DNA from: JAWLHU01 sp041690255
GTDB lineage: Bacteria; Bacillota; Sulfobacillia; Symbiobacteriales; Symbiobacteriaceae
Direction of reading: 5' to 3'
NCBI GenBank assembly: GCA_041690255.1
Contig: JAWLHU010000027.1
Span: 1 to 41,417, forward strand
Length of the DNA stretch: 41,417 nucleotides
This document shows, piece by piece, positions 1 through 7,514 of the stretch (its first letter is position 1; each line of letters opens with the position of its first letter). The position numbers were made by a program, and so were the translations under genes. A model generated the notes under the pieces. The model searched no databases, was not told the origin of the DNA, and saw only the letters and a program-made list of their open reading frames with translations.

Positions 1-92
1 CCCGACCGGCCTCCCTAGCGGTGGCTCCAGTCGGGCCGGCCAAGCAGCCGTAAGCTCCGGCGCTAATGGCCCTCAGAGGTATCCCCGACCGG
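1..92 (-). repeat. Truncated, degenerate copy of the structured repeat element (copy 0)
   Basis: Read on the minus strand from about position 92 leftwards, this stretch follows the same order as the full copies: a GGGGATACCTC-type outer arm, a small hairpin region, then AGCTTACGGCTGCTTGGCC, which resembles the CCTTACGGGCGCTTGGCC core of the full copies. The rest lies outside the window. It points away from the copy at 136-330, so the two form a head-to-head pair like the pair at 7002-7490. The match is imperfect and the partner strand of the outer stem cannot be seen, so this is a tentative assignment. Confidence 0.5.
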
Positions 93-120
93 CCTCCCTG
101 GCGGTGGCTCAGGTCGGGCG
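1..120. repeat. Direct repeat of about 36 bp containing a hairpin
   Basis: Positions 1-36 and 84-119 are near-identical copies. Each starts CCCGACCGGCCTCCCT and ends around GTCGGG, so each copy can fold on itself through CCCGAC(C)/(G)GTCGGG arms. They lie in and next to the spacer between the two divergent element copies. No coding function is visible here. Confidence 0.7.
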
Positions 121-135
121 GGGGCCATAGGGAGA

Positions 136-330
136 GCTCGTCGGCGTTACCCCGGAGCCACATCGGGGCGAAGCCTTACGGGCGCTTGGCCTTAGCCCCA
201 CTTAGCCCGATTTCGACGGTGCGTAGCCCAAGAACTCGACCATACAACGGTTCCGAAATCGGGCTCCCTTACGAAGGCCTAGCGCCCGTTGGACGAGCCC
301 CGCAGGGGTGAGGGGTAACGCCGAACGAGC
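136..330 (+). ncRNA. Structured repeat element, copy 1 (putative non-coding RNA or mobile element)
   Basis: Three nested helices can be read directly. The outer stem pairs 136-153 with 312-330 (GGCGTTACCCC with GGGGTAACGCC). The middle stem pairs GGGCGCTTGGCCTT (180-193) with AAGGCCTAGCGCCC (274-287), with one T-T mismatch. The inner stem pairs 204-215 with 254-265 (AGCCCGATTTCG with CGAAATCGGGCT, perfect). A local CCCC-GCA-GGGG hairpin lies near 298-307. The copies at 7002-7188 and 7296-7490 keep the same stems with different, compensating bases and share unpaired GGTGCG and CGGTT motifs. That pattern argues for selection on RNA (or single-stranded DNA) structure. No ORF is associated. A stand-alone HEARO/omega-RNA-like element is one possibility, but this is not established. 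Confidence 0.7.
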
Positions 331-342
331 CGACCGTTCAAA

Positions 343-440
343 AGGCCTAGCGCCCGTTGGGACGAGCCGACCGTTCGAAGGCCTAGCGCCCGTTGGACGA
401 GCCCCGCAGGGGTGAGGGGTAACGCCGAACGAGCCGACCG
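343..440 (+). repeat. Tandem partial duplications of the element's 3' module
   Basis: The 3' module of copy 1, starting AAGGCCTAGCGCCCGTTGG, appears again at about 343-372 in shortened form and at about 378-440 in nearly full form. The last copy again includes the GGGGTAACGCCG arm able to pair with 141-153. The 5' arm therefore has two alternative 3' partners. The duplications look like slippage or recombination within the element. Confidence 0.8.
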
Positions 441-479
441 AAACGACCGAAACGACCGAAACGACCGAAACGACCGAAC
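435..479 (+). repeat. Nine-base tandem repeat, five units
   Basis: Five consecutive units of CGACCGAAA (the last ends AAC) fill 435-479 at the 3' edge of the element cluster, just before the purN stop codon at 495-497. It is a microsatellite-like tract that grew out of the element's CGACCG tail. Confidence 0.9.
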
Positions 480-494
480 GCCGAACGAGGCGAC

Positions 495-1097
495 CTACCC
501 CACCACGACCCGGCGGCCCTCGATCCTCAACCGCCCGGCGGCGAAAAGCTGAATCGCCTCCGGGTAGATCCGATGCTCCTGCACCAGGATCTTATGCCGG
601 AGCGACTCGACGCTCTCATCCTCCGCCACCGGCACGGCGGCCTGGAGGACGATTGGCCCCTCGTCCATCCCGGCGCTCACGAAGTGGACCGTGCAGCCCG
701 CCACCTTGACACCATATTCCAGCGCCTGCCGTTGTGCCTCCAGTCCCGGAAAAGCCGGCAGCAGCGATGGATGGATGTTCAGGATCCGGTTCGGGAAGGC
801 CTCCAGCATCGGCTTGCGCAGGATCCGCATATACCCCGCCAGGCAGACCAGATCCACCTGGCGACGGGTCAACTCCTCGGCCAGCGCCACATGATACGCC
901 GTCTTCGTCTCATAACCGGCGGGGTCGAGGAAGATCGCCTCCACCCCCGCCTTGCGGGCCCGCTCCAGGCCGTAGGCGTCGGCCTTGTCCGAGAGGACCA
1001 CCGCCACCTGCCCGTCGATCCGCCCATCGGCGCAGGCCTCCATGATCGCCTGCAGATTCGAGCCCGAGCCCGAGATCAGCACGCCAATGCGGATCAT
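495..1097 (-). CDS. purN: Phosphoribosylglycinamide formyltransferase (GAR transformylase)
   Basis: PurN transfers the formyl group of 10-formyltetrahydrofolate to GAR, the third step of IMP synthesis, in the cytosol. The 200-residue protein opens with the glycine-rich ISGSGSNLQAI loop. It carries the family triad: N107 and H109 in the motif NIHPSLLPAFPG, and D145 in the motif SAGMDEGPIV. The length is normal. The ATG overlaps the purM stop by four bases (ATGA), so translation is coupled. It is the last gene of the purS-purN run; downstream there is only the repeat cluster at 1-480. Confidence 0.97.
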   Translation of the reverse strand: MIRIGVLISGSGSNLQAIMEACADGRIDGQVAVVLSDKADAYGLERARKAGVEAIFLDPAGYETKTAYHVALAEELTRRQVDLVCLAGYMRILRKPMLEAFPNRILNIHPSLLPAFPGLEAQRQALEYGVKVAGCTVHFVSAGMDEGPIVLQAAVPVAEDESVESLRHKILVQEHRIYPEAIQLFAAGRLRIEGRRVVVG

Positions 1098-2146
1098 CGC
1101 CGCACCTCCACGCCCATCTCCCCGGCCACCAGCTCACCGATCACCCAGGCCTGCTCGCCCAGGTCCCGGGCCGCCGCGACGACCGCATCCGCCTCGGAAG
1201 CGGGGACCGCCAGCACCATCCCGATGCCCATGTTGAAGGTCGCATCCATCTCCTCCGGCGCCACAGGCCCGAGGCGAGTGATCAGCTCGAAGAGGGCCGG
1301 CACCGGCCAGGTCCCGGACTGCACCACCGCCCGGACACCCTCGGGGAGCATCCGCGGGATGTTCTCATAGAAGCCGCCCCCGGTAATATTGGCGGCGCCG
1401 TGGATGTCGAACCGCTCATAGAGCGCCAGGAACGACTTCGGATAGAGACGGGTCGGGGTGAGCATCGCGTCGATTACCGTCGATCCACCCAACTCGACAG
1501 GCTTCTCGTCCATGTCGAACGCCCCGCCATCGACCTTGAGCAGCACCCGGCGGGCCAGTGAGTACCCGTTGGAATGGAGGCCGCTGGAACCGAGGCCGAT
1601 CAGCTTGTCGCCCGCCGCCACCTTCTCCCCGGTCAGGATCCGATCCCGGTTCACGATGCCGACCGCAAACCCGGCGAGGTCGTACTCACCCGGGGCGTAC
1701 ATGCCCGGCAGTTCGGCGGTCTCGCCACCGATCAGGGCGCAGCCGGCCTCCAGGCAGCCGTCGGCGATCCCCTTCACCACCTGCTCCAGGACGACCAGGT
1801 CCTTCTGGGCGGTGCCGATGTAGTCCAGGAAGAAGAGCGGCTCGGCGCCCTGGCAGAGGATGTCGTTGACGCTCATGGCCACCAGGTCAATGCCCACCGT
1901 GTCGTGCTTCCCGCTCAGGAAGGCGAGGCGCAGCTTGGTGCCTACGCCATCGGTCCCGCTGACCAGGACCGGATCAGGATACTTCGACAGATCCGGCTTA
2001 AAGAAGCCACCGAAAGCACCAATATTCGACAGTACGCCGGGGCGGTGCATGGTCCGCCCGGTGTGCTCCCCGATTCGCTTTACCAACTCATAGTGTCGGT
2101 CCCGATTCACGCCGGTATCCGCATAGGTCAGGGGCTTCTTAGTCAT
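1094..2146 (-). CDS. purM: Phosphoribosylformylglycinamidine cyclo-ligase (AIR synthetase)
   Basis: PurM closes the imidazole ring of FGAM using ATP, the fifth step of the pathway. The 350-residue protein starts MTKKPLTYADTGVNRD. It contains the family segments SGTDGVGTKLRLAF, the glycine-rich IGGETAELPGMY and NITGGGFYENIPR. The frame stays open upstream to 2245, but that part overlaps purF and does not resemble PurM. The ATG at 2146 overlaps the purF stop by eight bases (ATGACTAA), which fits the tight spacing of the cluster. Its own stop overlaps the purN start. Confidence 0.97.
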   Translation of the reverse strand: MTKKPLTYADTGVNRDRHYELVKRIGEHTGRTMHRPGVLSNIGAFGGFFKPDLSKYPDPVLVSGTDGVGTKLRLAFLSGKHDTVGIDLVAMSVNDILCQGAEPLFFLDYIGTAQKDLVVLEQVVKGIADGCLEAGCALIGGETAELPGMYAPGEYDLAGFAVGIVNRDRILTGEKVAAGDKLIGLGSSGLHSNGYSLARRVLLKVDGGAFDMDEKPVELGGSTVIDAMLTPTRLYPKSFLALYERFDIHGAANITGGGFYENIPRMLPEGVRAVVQSGTWPVPALFELITRLGPVAPEEMDATFNMGIGMVLAVPASEADAVVAAARDLGEQAWVIGELVAGEMGVEVRR

Positions 2147-3626
2147 CGCCGTTACCGCCTTCCAGCGAGAACTTGTCCACATCTTCCAGGATCGGCACCG
2201 GGTAGTCCGCCGTGAAGCAGGCCAGGCAGAAGCCGCGGCCACCATCGGTCGGAATGCCGGTCGCCTTCACCATCCCCGGGATCGAGAGGTAGGCCAGCGA
2301 GTCGGCACCAATGAGGTCGCGGATCGCATCTACCTCGCGGCCGCGGGCGATCAGGGCGCTGGACTGCGATGTGTCAATGCCGTAGTGGCAGGCGTTCCGG
2401 TAGGGGGGCGATGAGATCCGCATGTGGACCTCCCGGGCGCCGGCCTCCCGGAGCAGGTTGACGAGGTGCTTCGATGTGGTCCCGCGGACGATGGAGTCAT
2501 CCACCAGGATCACCCGCTTCCCCTCGATCACCTTGCGCAGGGGGTTCAGCTTCAGCCTCAGCGCCGCCTCCCGGCGGGTCTGGCTGGGCAGAATGAAGGT
2601 CCGGGCGATGTAGCGGTTTTTGATCAGACCGACCTCGTAGGGGATCCCCGACTCCTCGGCGTAGCCGGTGGCGGCGGAGATCGAGCTGTCCGGCACACCG
2701 ATCACGATGTCGGCATCGACCGGGGCCTCCTGGGCCAGGGTCCGCCCCATTTCCTTGCGGACGGCGTGCATGTTGGCGCCCTCCAGTTGGGAGTCGGGCC
2801 GTGCGAAGTAGATGAACTCGAACATGCAGGGCCGGGCCTCATCCGCCGCCCTGGTCGCCGTCTGCGAGCGGAGCTTGCCGTCGCCCGAGATGGTGATCAT
2901 CTCGCCGGGGCCCACCTCCCGCACGTACTCGGCGCCAATCGTGTCGAATGCGCACGATTCGGAGGCGAGGCACCAGTGGCCGTTCAGCCGGCCCAACTGC
3001 AGCGGGCGGATGCCGTGCGGGTCCCTTATGCCGATCAGCTTGTCGTACGACATGATCAGGAGGGCGTAGCCACCGTGGACCTGATTGATCGCGCTGATCA
3101 CCGACTCCTCCAGCGTCTCCTTCCTGGCCCGGACGATCAGGTGCGCCAGGACCTCGGTGTCGACGGTGGTGGAGAAGATCGCCCCCTCGTCCTCCAACTG
3201 CTCCCGGATCGGCGTGGCGTCGACCAGGTTGCCGTTATGGGCCAGGGCCAGGCCGCCCTTGCGGGAGTTGACGACGATCGGCTGGGCGTTCCCCAGCTTC
3301 GAGGAGCCGGTGGTGGAGTAGCGGACGTGGCCCATGGCCATGGCACCCTTCAGCTTCTCCACCGTCTCGGGATGATCGAAGACGTCGTTGACCAGGCCCA
3401 TGCCCTTGTGGATGGTCAGGTTGTGGCCGTCGGAGGCGACGATGCCGGCCGACTCCTGCCCCCGGTGCTGGAGGGCGATCAGGGCGTGGTGGGTGACCTT
3501 CGCCGCCTCCGGGTGACCGAAGATGCCGAAGACGCCGCATTCATCGACCGGACCCTTGGCCGGGTTGGTGGCGAAACCGTTCCGGTAGGGGTACAGGGCG
3601 AGATCGAGACTCATGCGCTCATCCAC
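2139..3626 (-). CDS. purF: Amidophosphoribosyltransferase
   Basis: PurF makes phosphoribosylamine from PRPP and glutamine, the committed step of purine synthesis. A propeptide of about 29 residues precedes the expected N-terminal nucleophile Cys30 (DECGVFGIFGH). Next come the class II glutaminase domain and a type I phosphoribosyltransferase domain with the PRPP motif VILVDDSIVRGTTS. Cysteines in ARPCMFEF, RNACHYG and FCLAC match the [4Fe-4S] ligands of Bacillus-type PurF. Two starts are possible. The ATG at 3626 lies 14 nt after a good AAGGAGG. The ATG at 3614 forms an ATGA overlap with the purL stop. The longer form is given here. Confidence 0.95.
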   Translation of the reverse strand: MDERMSLDLALYPYRNGFATNPAKGPVDECGVFGIFGHPEAAKVTHHALIALQHRGQESAGIVASDGHNLTIHKGMGLVNDVFDHPETVEKLKGAMAMGHVRYSTTGSSKLGNAQPIVVNSRKGGLALAHNGNLVDATPIREQLEDEGAIFSTTVDTEVLAHLIVRARKETLEESVISAINQVHGGYALLIMSYDKLIGIRDPHGIRPLQLGRLNGHWCLASESCAFDTIGAEYVREVGPGEMITISGDGKLRSQTATRAADEARPCMFEFIYFARPDSQLEGANMHAVRKEMGRTLAQEAPVDADIVIGVPDSSISAATGYAEESGIPYEVGLIKNRYIARTFILPSQTRREAALRLKLNPLRKVIEGKRVILVDDSIVRGTTSKHLVNLLREAGAREVHMRISSPPYRNACHYGIDTSQSSALIARGREVDAIRDLIGADSLAYLSIPGMVKATGIPTDGGRGFCLACFTADYPVPILEDVDKFSLEGGNGDD

Positions 3627-5956
3627 TGCGGGATTGCCTCCTTATGAGCCTTCTCCAACTCGTCAACGGGGAGATCGATCAGATCCTGGCGCCGGAAGAT
3701 AAACTCCGACTCGACGCCCGGCTGGAGGGCAGCCAACTGGAACCGGTCGGTGTCGTTCACATCGCCGACAAGCCGGTGCGGGATCCCGTGCGAGATCAGC
3801 AGGGAGCGGAGCCGCATCATGTTGTCGCGCTCGGCGGTCAGGATGATCCGGGACTGCGACTCGCCGAAGAGGTTCCCATCGATCCGACCGGCGTTGACGA
3901 AGATGCTCGCCTGGCAGCCGCGGGCGCCGGGCTTGGCGGCGACCGCCATCTCGGCGAGGGCCACGGCGATACCACCCTCGGCCACGTCGTGGGCCGCTGT
4001 GACGATCCCTTCATGGATGGCAGCAAGCACCGCCTTCTGGAGCCGGGCCTCGAATTCGAGGTTCAGCTCGGGCGCATCGCCGGCGAGGACGCCGTGGATC
4101 ACCTTGGCGTACTCGGAGCCGCCGATCTCGTCCTTGGTCTCGCCGAGGAGGACGATCACATCGCCCGGGTTCTTGAAGCCCGGGGTCATCAGGTGCTTCA
4201 GGTTCTCATGTACGGCCACCATGCCGATCGTCGGGGTGGGATGGATCGGCTGGCCGCTGGTCTCGTTATAGAAGGAGACGTTGCCACCGGTGACCGGGGT
4301 GCCCAGGGCGTTGCAGGCTTCGGCCATGCCGTCGATCGCCTCGGCGAAGGTCCAGAAGACCTCGGGCTTCTCCGGGTTGCCGAAGTTGCAGTTGTTGGTG
4401 ATGGCGACCGGCGTGGCGCCGGTGACGACGCAGTTACGGGCCGCCTCGGCCACGGCGATCGCCGTGCCGCGCTTCGGGTTGAGGTAGACATAGCGGGCGT
4501 TGCAGTCGATCTTGGCGGAGATCCCCTTCGGGGCGTGGATCGGGCAGGGGCGGGCCGGCAGGGTGTCGCCCTCCGCCAGGCCGGCCTGGCGGGTGACGCC
4601 GTGCATCTCCGGCTCGGCGGCGGAGCGGAGGCGGATTACGCTGGCGTCGCCGCCGGGGGCCACGACGGTGCCCAGCAGGACCATGTGGTCATACTGCCGG
4701 TAGATCCACTCCCGGGACCCGATGTTCGGCGAGTTGAGCAGCTTGAGCAGGGTGGCGTTCCAGTCGTCGGGCTCGGGGAGGGCGGTGAAGTCGAAGGTGC
4801 GCATCTGGGCGATGTAGGCGGGCTCCTGCTTCTCGGGGTAGTAGACCGGGGCTTCATCCGCCAGGGCGTGGGCCGGCACGTTGGCGACCACCTCGCCGTT
4901 GTCGAGGACGCGGACCATGCCATCATCCGTCACAGTGCCGATGACCGCGGAGAGCAGGCCCCACTTCTGGAAGATCGCCTCAACCTCGGACTCCTTGCCC
5001 TTCTCGACGCAGACGAGCATCCGCTCCTGCGACTCGGAGAGGAGGAACTCCCAGGCCTTCATGCCCTCCTCGCGGGCGGGGACCTTGCGGACATCGATCT
5101 CAATGCCCACATCGCCGCGGGCGGCCATCTCGCAGGAGGAAGAGATCAGGCCGGCAGCGCCCATGTCCTGAATGCCGACGACCGCATCCGTCTCGAATAG
5201 CTCCAGGCAGGCTTCGAGCAACAGCTTCTCCATGAAGGGGTCGCCCACCTGGACGCTGGGGCGCTTGTCCTCGGCCCCCTCGCTGAACTCGGCGGAGGCG
5301 AGGAGCGAAGCGCCGTGAATGCCGTCACGCCCCGTGCGGGCGCCGACGACCATGATCAGGTTGCCCGCACCCTTGGCAATGCCCTTGCGGATCTTGTCGG
5401 GGTGGAGAATGCCAATGCACATGGCGTTGACCAGGCAGTTGCCCTTGTAGCTGTCGTCGAAGTAGACCTCGCCGCCGATGGTCGGGATCCCCATGCAGTT
5501 GCCGTAGTGGCCGATGCCCTCCACGGCGCCGGCGAAGAGGTGGCGCTGCTTGGGATCGCTCAGCTCGCCGAAGCGGAGGGAGTCGAGCAGGGCGACGGGC
5601 CGGGCGCCCATGGTGAAGACGTCCCGCAGGATGCCGCCCACGCCGGTGGCGGCGCCCTGGAAGGGCTCCACGAACGACGGATGGTTGTGCGACTCGATCT
5701 TGAAGGCGACGGCCAGGTCATCCAGGACCTTGATCACGCCGGCGTTCTCGCCGGGGCCCTGTAGAACCCGGTCGGATTTTGTCGGGAGCTTCTTGAGCGT
5801 AGAGCGGGAGTGCTTGTATGAGCAGTGCTCGGACCACATGACACCGAACATCTGCAGTTCGACATCGTTCGGCTCGCGGCCAAGGATCTCGATCACCTTG
5901 TGGTACTCGGCTTCCTTCAGGCCTACCAGGACCCAGGGCTTGTCGAACTTAGACAC
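3611..5956 (-). CDS. purL: Phosphoribosylformylglycinamidine synthase subunit PurL (short type)
   Basis: PurL is the ATP-dependent amidating subunit that converts FGAR to FGAM, using ammonia delivered by PurQ, with PurS as bridge. At 781 residues it is the short form, lacking the fused glutaminase and PurS-like domains of the proteobacterial enzyme. Conserved blocks include MWSEHCSYKHS, FKIESHNHPS, GAATGVGGI, GNCMGIPTIGGEV and TAAHDVAEGGIAVALAE. Translation starts at GTG (5954-5956), which overlaps the purQ stop by eight bases (GTGTCTAA). Confidence 0.97.
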   Translation of the reverse strand: MSKFDKPWVLVGLKEAEYHKVIEILGREPNDVELQMFGVMWSEHCSYKHSRSTLKKLPTKSDRVLQGPGENAGVIKVLDDLAVAFKIESHNHPSFVEPFQGAATGVGGILRDVFTMGARPVALLDSLRFGELSDPKQRHLFAGAVEGIGHYGNCMGIPTIGGEVYFDDSYKGNCLVNAMCIGILHPDKIRKGIAKGAGNLIMVVGARTGRDGIHGASLLASAEFSEGAEDKRPSVQVGDPFMEKLLLEACLELFETDAVVGIQDMGAAGLISSSCEMAARGDVGIEIDVRKVPAREEGMKAWEFLLSESQERMLVCVEKGKESEVEAIFQKWGLLSAVIGTVTDDGMVRVLDNGEVVANVPAHALADEAPVYYPEKQEPAYIAQMRTFDFTALPEPDDWNATLLKLLNSPNIGSREWIYRQYDHMVLLGTVVAPGGDASVIRLRSAAEPEMHGVTRQAGLAEGDTLPARPCPIHAPKGISAKIDCNARYVYLNPKRGTAIAVAEAARNCVVTGATPVAITNNCNFGNPEKPEVFWTFAEAIDGMAEACNALGTPVTGGNVSFYNETSGQPIHPTPTIGMVAVHENLKHLMTPGFKNPGDVIVLLGETKDEIGGSEYAKVIHGVLAGDAPELNLEFEARLQKAVLAAIHEGIVTAAHDVAEGGIAVALAEMAVAAKPGARGCQASIFVNAGRIDGNLFGESQSRIILTAERDNMMRLRSLLISHGIPHRLVGDVNDTDRFQLAALQPGVESEFIFRRQDLIDLPVDELEKAHKEAIPQWMSA

Positions 5957-6656
5957 GGCTGGCCCTCCCAGTCAAGTACTCGACCATTGAGACGAAGAGG
6001 TAGCGGCCATCTTCCGAGCCCAGGATCGACTCGACGGCCCGCTCGGGGTGGGGCATCATGCCCGCCACATTCCCCGCCTTGTTTATAATACCGGCGATAT
6101 TCTCCACGGAGCCGTTGGGCGAGGCCTCAGGGGTGGCGTCGCCGGATGGCGTCGTATAGCGGAAGAGCACCTGGTTGTTGGCGTTCAGCTCGGCCAGGGT
6201 CTCGGGATCGACAAAGTAGTTGCCCTCGCCGTGGTTGACGGGGATCTTCAGCACCTGGCCCTTGCGGGCGGCGCTGGTGAAGGGCGTGTCGGCGTTCTCG
6301 ACCCGCAGATGGGTCCAGCCGCACCGGAACTGGAGGTGGGCGTTGCGCTGGAGCGCTCCGGGCAGGAGCCCGGCCTCGGTCAGGATCTGGAACCCGTTGC
6401 AGATGCCGAGGACGAGGCCGCCCTTGTCGGCGAACTCGGCGATCGACTCCATGACCGGCGAGTACCGGGCAATGGCGCCAGTCCGCAGGTAGTCGCCATA
6501 GGAGAAGCCACCGGCAATGACGATGGCGTCGAAGCCGGAGAGGTCACGGTCCTGGTGCCAGACATAGTCGGCCTGCTCCCCGATCACTTCACGGATGGCG
6601 TGGTAGGTATCCATTTCGCAGTTGGTGCCGGGGAAGACGGTGACGCCGAACCGCAC
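5949..6656 (-). CDS. purQ: Phosphoribosylformylglycinamidine synthase glutaminase subunit
   Basis: PurQ hydrolyses glutamine and passes ammonia to PurL. It is a class I glutamine amidotransferase of 235 residues. The nucleophile is Cys86 in LGICNGFQIL, and H203 and E205 in MMPHPERAVE complete the triad. GGFSYGDYLRTGAIA is a typical PurQ block. The start is GTG, one base after the purS stop (TAACGTG). The order purS-purQ-purL is the standard arrangement in Gram-positive bacteria. Confidence 0.97.
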   Translation of the reverse strand: MRFGVTVFPGTNCEMDTYHAIREVIGEQADYVWHQDRDLSGFDAIVIAGGFSYGDYLRTGAIARYSPVMESIAEFADKGGLVLGICNGFQILTEAGLLPGALQRNAHLQFRCGWTHLRVENADTPFTSAARKGQVLKIPVNHGEGNYFVDPETLAELNANNQVLFRYTTPSGDATPEASPNGSVENIAGIINKAGNVAGMMPHPERAVESILGSEDGRYLFVSMVEYLTGRASRV

Positions 6657-6657
6657 G

Positions 6658-6969
6658 TTACTGCACCCCCGTCTTGCTTGCCTGCTCGGTCGCCCCGGTA
6701 GACTGGACCAGCTTGTCGGTCGATGGGGCGACGGTGAAGGTAAAGGTCTCCATGATCGGGTTGGTCAGGATCTTCTTGCCCAGCTCCTTGACCTCGGCCT
6801 CGGCGCCCTCCTGGGAGTCGGCCTCGACCCAGACCTCGATGAACTTGCCGATCCGAACCTGGGGGATGTTGGTGTAGCCGAGGGACTTGACAGCACCTTC
6901 GACAGCGGAGCCCTGGGGATCGAGCACACCCTTCTTCAAGCTCACCTTAACCTCAGCTTTGAACAACAT
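6658..6969 (-). CDS. purS: Phosphoribosylformylglycinamidine synthase subunit PurS
   Basis: PurS is the small dimeric subunit that bridges PurQ and PurL. Residues 1-84 match the family: a beta-alpha-beta fold with VSLKKGVLDPQGSAVEGAV and a RIGKFIEVWVEA strand. At 103 residues it is about 20 longer than usual; the extra C-terminal tail is rich in Ser, Thr, Gln and Ala and is probably disordered. A GGGAGAGG ribosome site precedes the ATG. It is the first gene after the repeat cluster at 7002-7490, so its promoter must lie in or upstream of those repeats. Confidence 0.95.
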   Translation of the reverse strand: MLFKAEVKVSLKKGVLDPQGSAVEGAVKSLGYTNIPQVRIGKFIEVWVEADSQEGAEAEVKELGKKILTNPIMETFTFTVAPSTDKLVQSTGATEQASKTGVQ

Positions 6970-7001
6970 CGCGCTAGCCTCTCCCTTTATCGTCGCCGGG
7001 T

Positions 7002-7188
7002 TGCGGATACCCCGCTCACCCTGGCGGGTGTTGCCTAACGGGCACTAAGCCCCAGATTCTGCGCCGTCATCGGAACCGCGGTTTGGGTCATAAGTCGGGC
7101 GACGCACCCCCGATGACGGCTTAAGGGGTCGGGTAACGGGCTAAGTGCCCGTACGTCTAACACCCGATGGGTTCGGAGGTATCCGCAC
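7002..7188 (-). ncRNA. Structured repeat element, copy 2
   Basis: On the minus strand the outer stem pairs TGCGGATACC with GGTATCCGCA. The middle stem pairs GGGCACTTAGCCC with GGGCTTAGTGCCC and keeps the single T-T mismatch seen in copies 1 and 3. The inner stem pairs GCCGTCATCGG with CCGATGACGGC. Compared with copy 1, whole base pairs are swapped (G-C to A-T in both middle-stem strands, and a completely different inner helix), while the GGTGCG and CGGTT unpaired motifs stay. It lies between purC and purS and points towards purS. Confidence 0.75.
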
Positions 7189-7295
7189 CCGGCTCCTTCC
7201 TCAAAACGAGCACGGCCAAGGGGGACTCTCACTCCCGTGTAACCGGGTCTGGAGTTCGAGCAGGGCAAAAACTCTGCGGCCCGGTATGCTGGGAG

Positions 7296-7490
7296 CCGGT
7301 CGGGTACCTCCGGAGCGACCATCGCCGGGAAGCCTTACGGGCACTTGGCCCCTGCGTGGCTCTTGCGGCCGTCATCGGGGGTGCGCAGCGTGGGACCGCG
7401 ACACACGACGGTTTCCGATGACGGCTCCTAACGAGGGCCTAGTGCCCGTTAGGCGACCGGCGTAGGGAGTGAGGAAGGTACCCGAGCCGG
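7296..7490 (+). ncRNA. Structured repeat element, copy 3
   Basis: The outer stem pairs CCGG-TCGGGTACC (7296-7308) with GGTACCCGA-GCCGG (7477-7490). The middle stem pairs GGGCACTTGGCCC with GGGCCTAGTGCCC. The inner stem pairs 7368-7378 with 7415-7425 (GCCGTCATCGG with CCGATGACGGC). The tail GTACCCGAGCCGGTGACC is then repeated once (to about 7511), as the tail of copy 1 is. It diverges from copy 2, with about 107 nt between their outer stems, and reaches the purC stop codon. The spacer (7189-7295) starts with GGCTCC and ends near GGGAGCC, so the two copies sit in one large inverted repeat. Confidence 0.75.
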
Positions 7491-7514
7491 TGACCGTACC
7501 CGAACCGGCGACCG

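Noticed and set aside
66..311. An 81-residue plus-strand frame across the repeat cluster
   Set aside because: It crosses several hairpins and repeats, has no ribosome site and a composition dictated by the repeat DNA.
435..479. Short regular repeats suggesting a CRISPR array
   Set aside because: The units are nine bases long, directly adjacent, with no spacers, so this is a simple tandem repeat.
3644..5200. A 518-residue open frame on the plus strand
   Set aside because: It is antisense to purL and has the same repetitive Gly/Asp/Val-rich shadow composition; no ribosome site or domain is visible.
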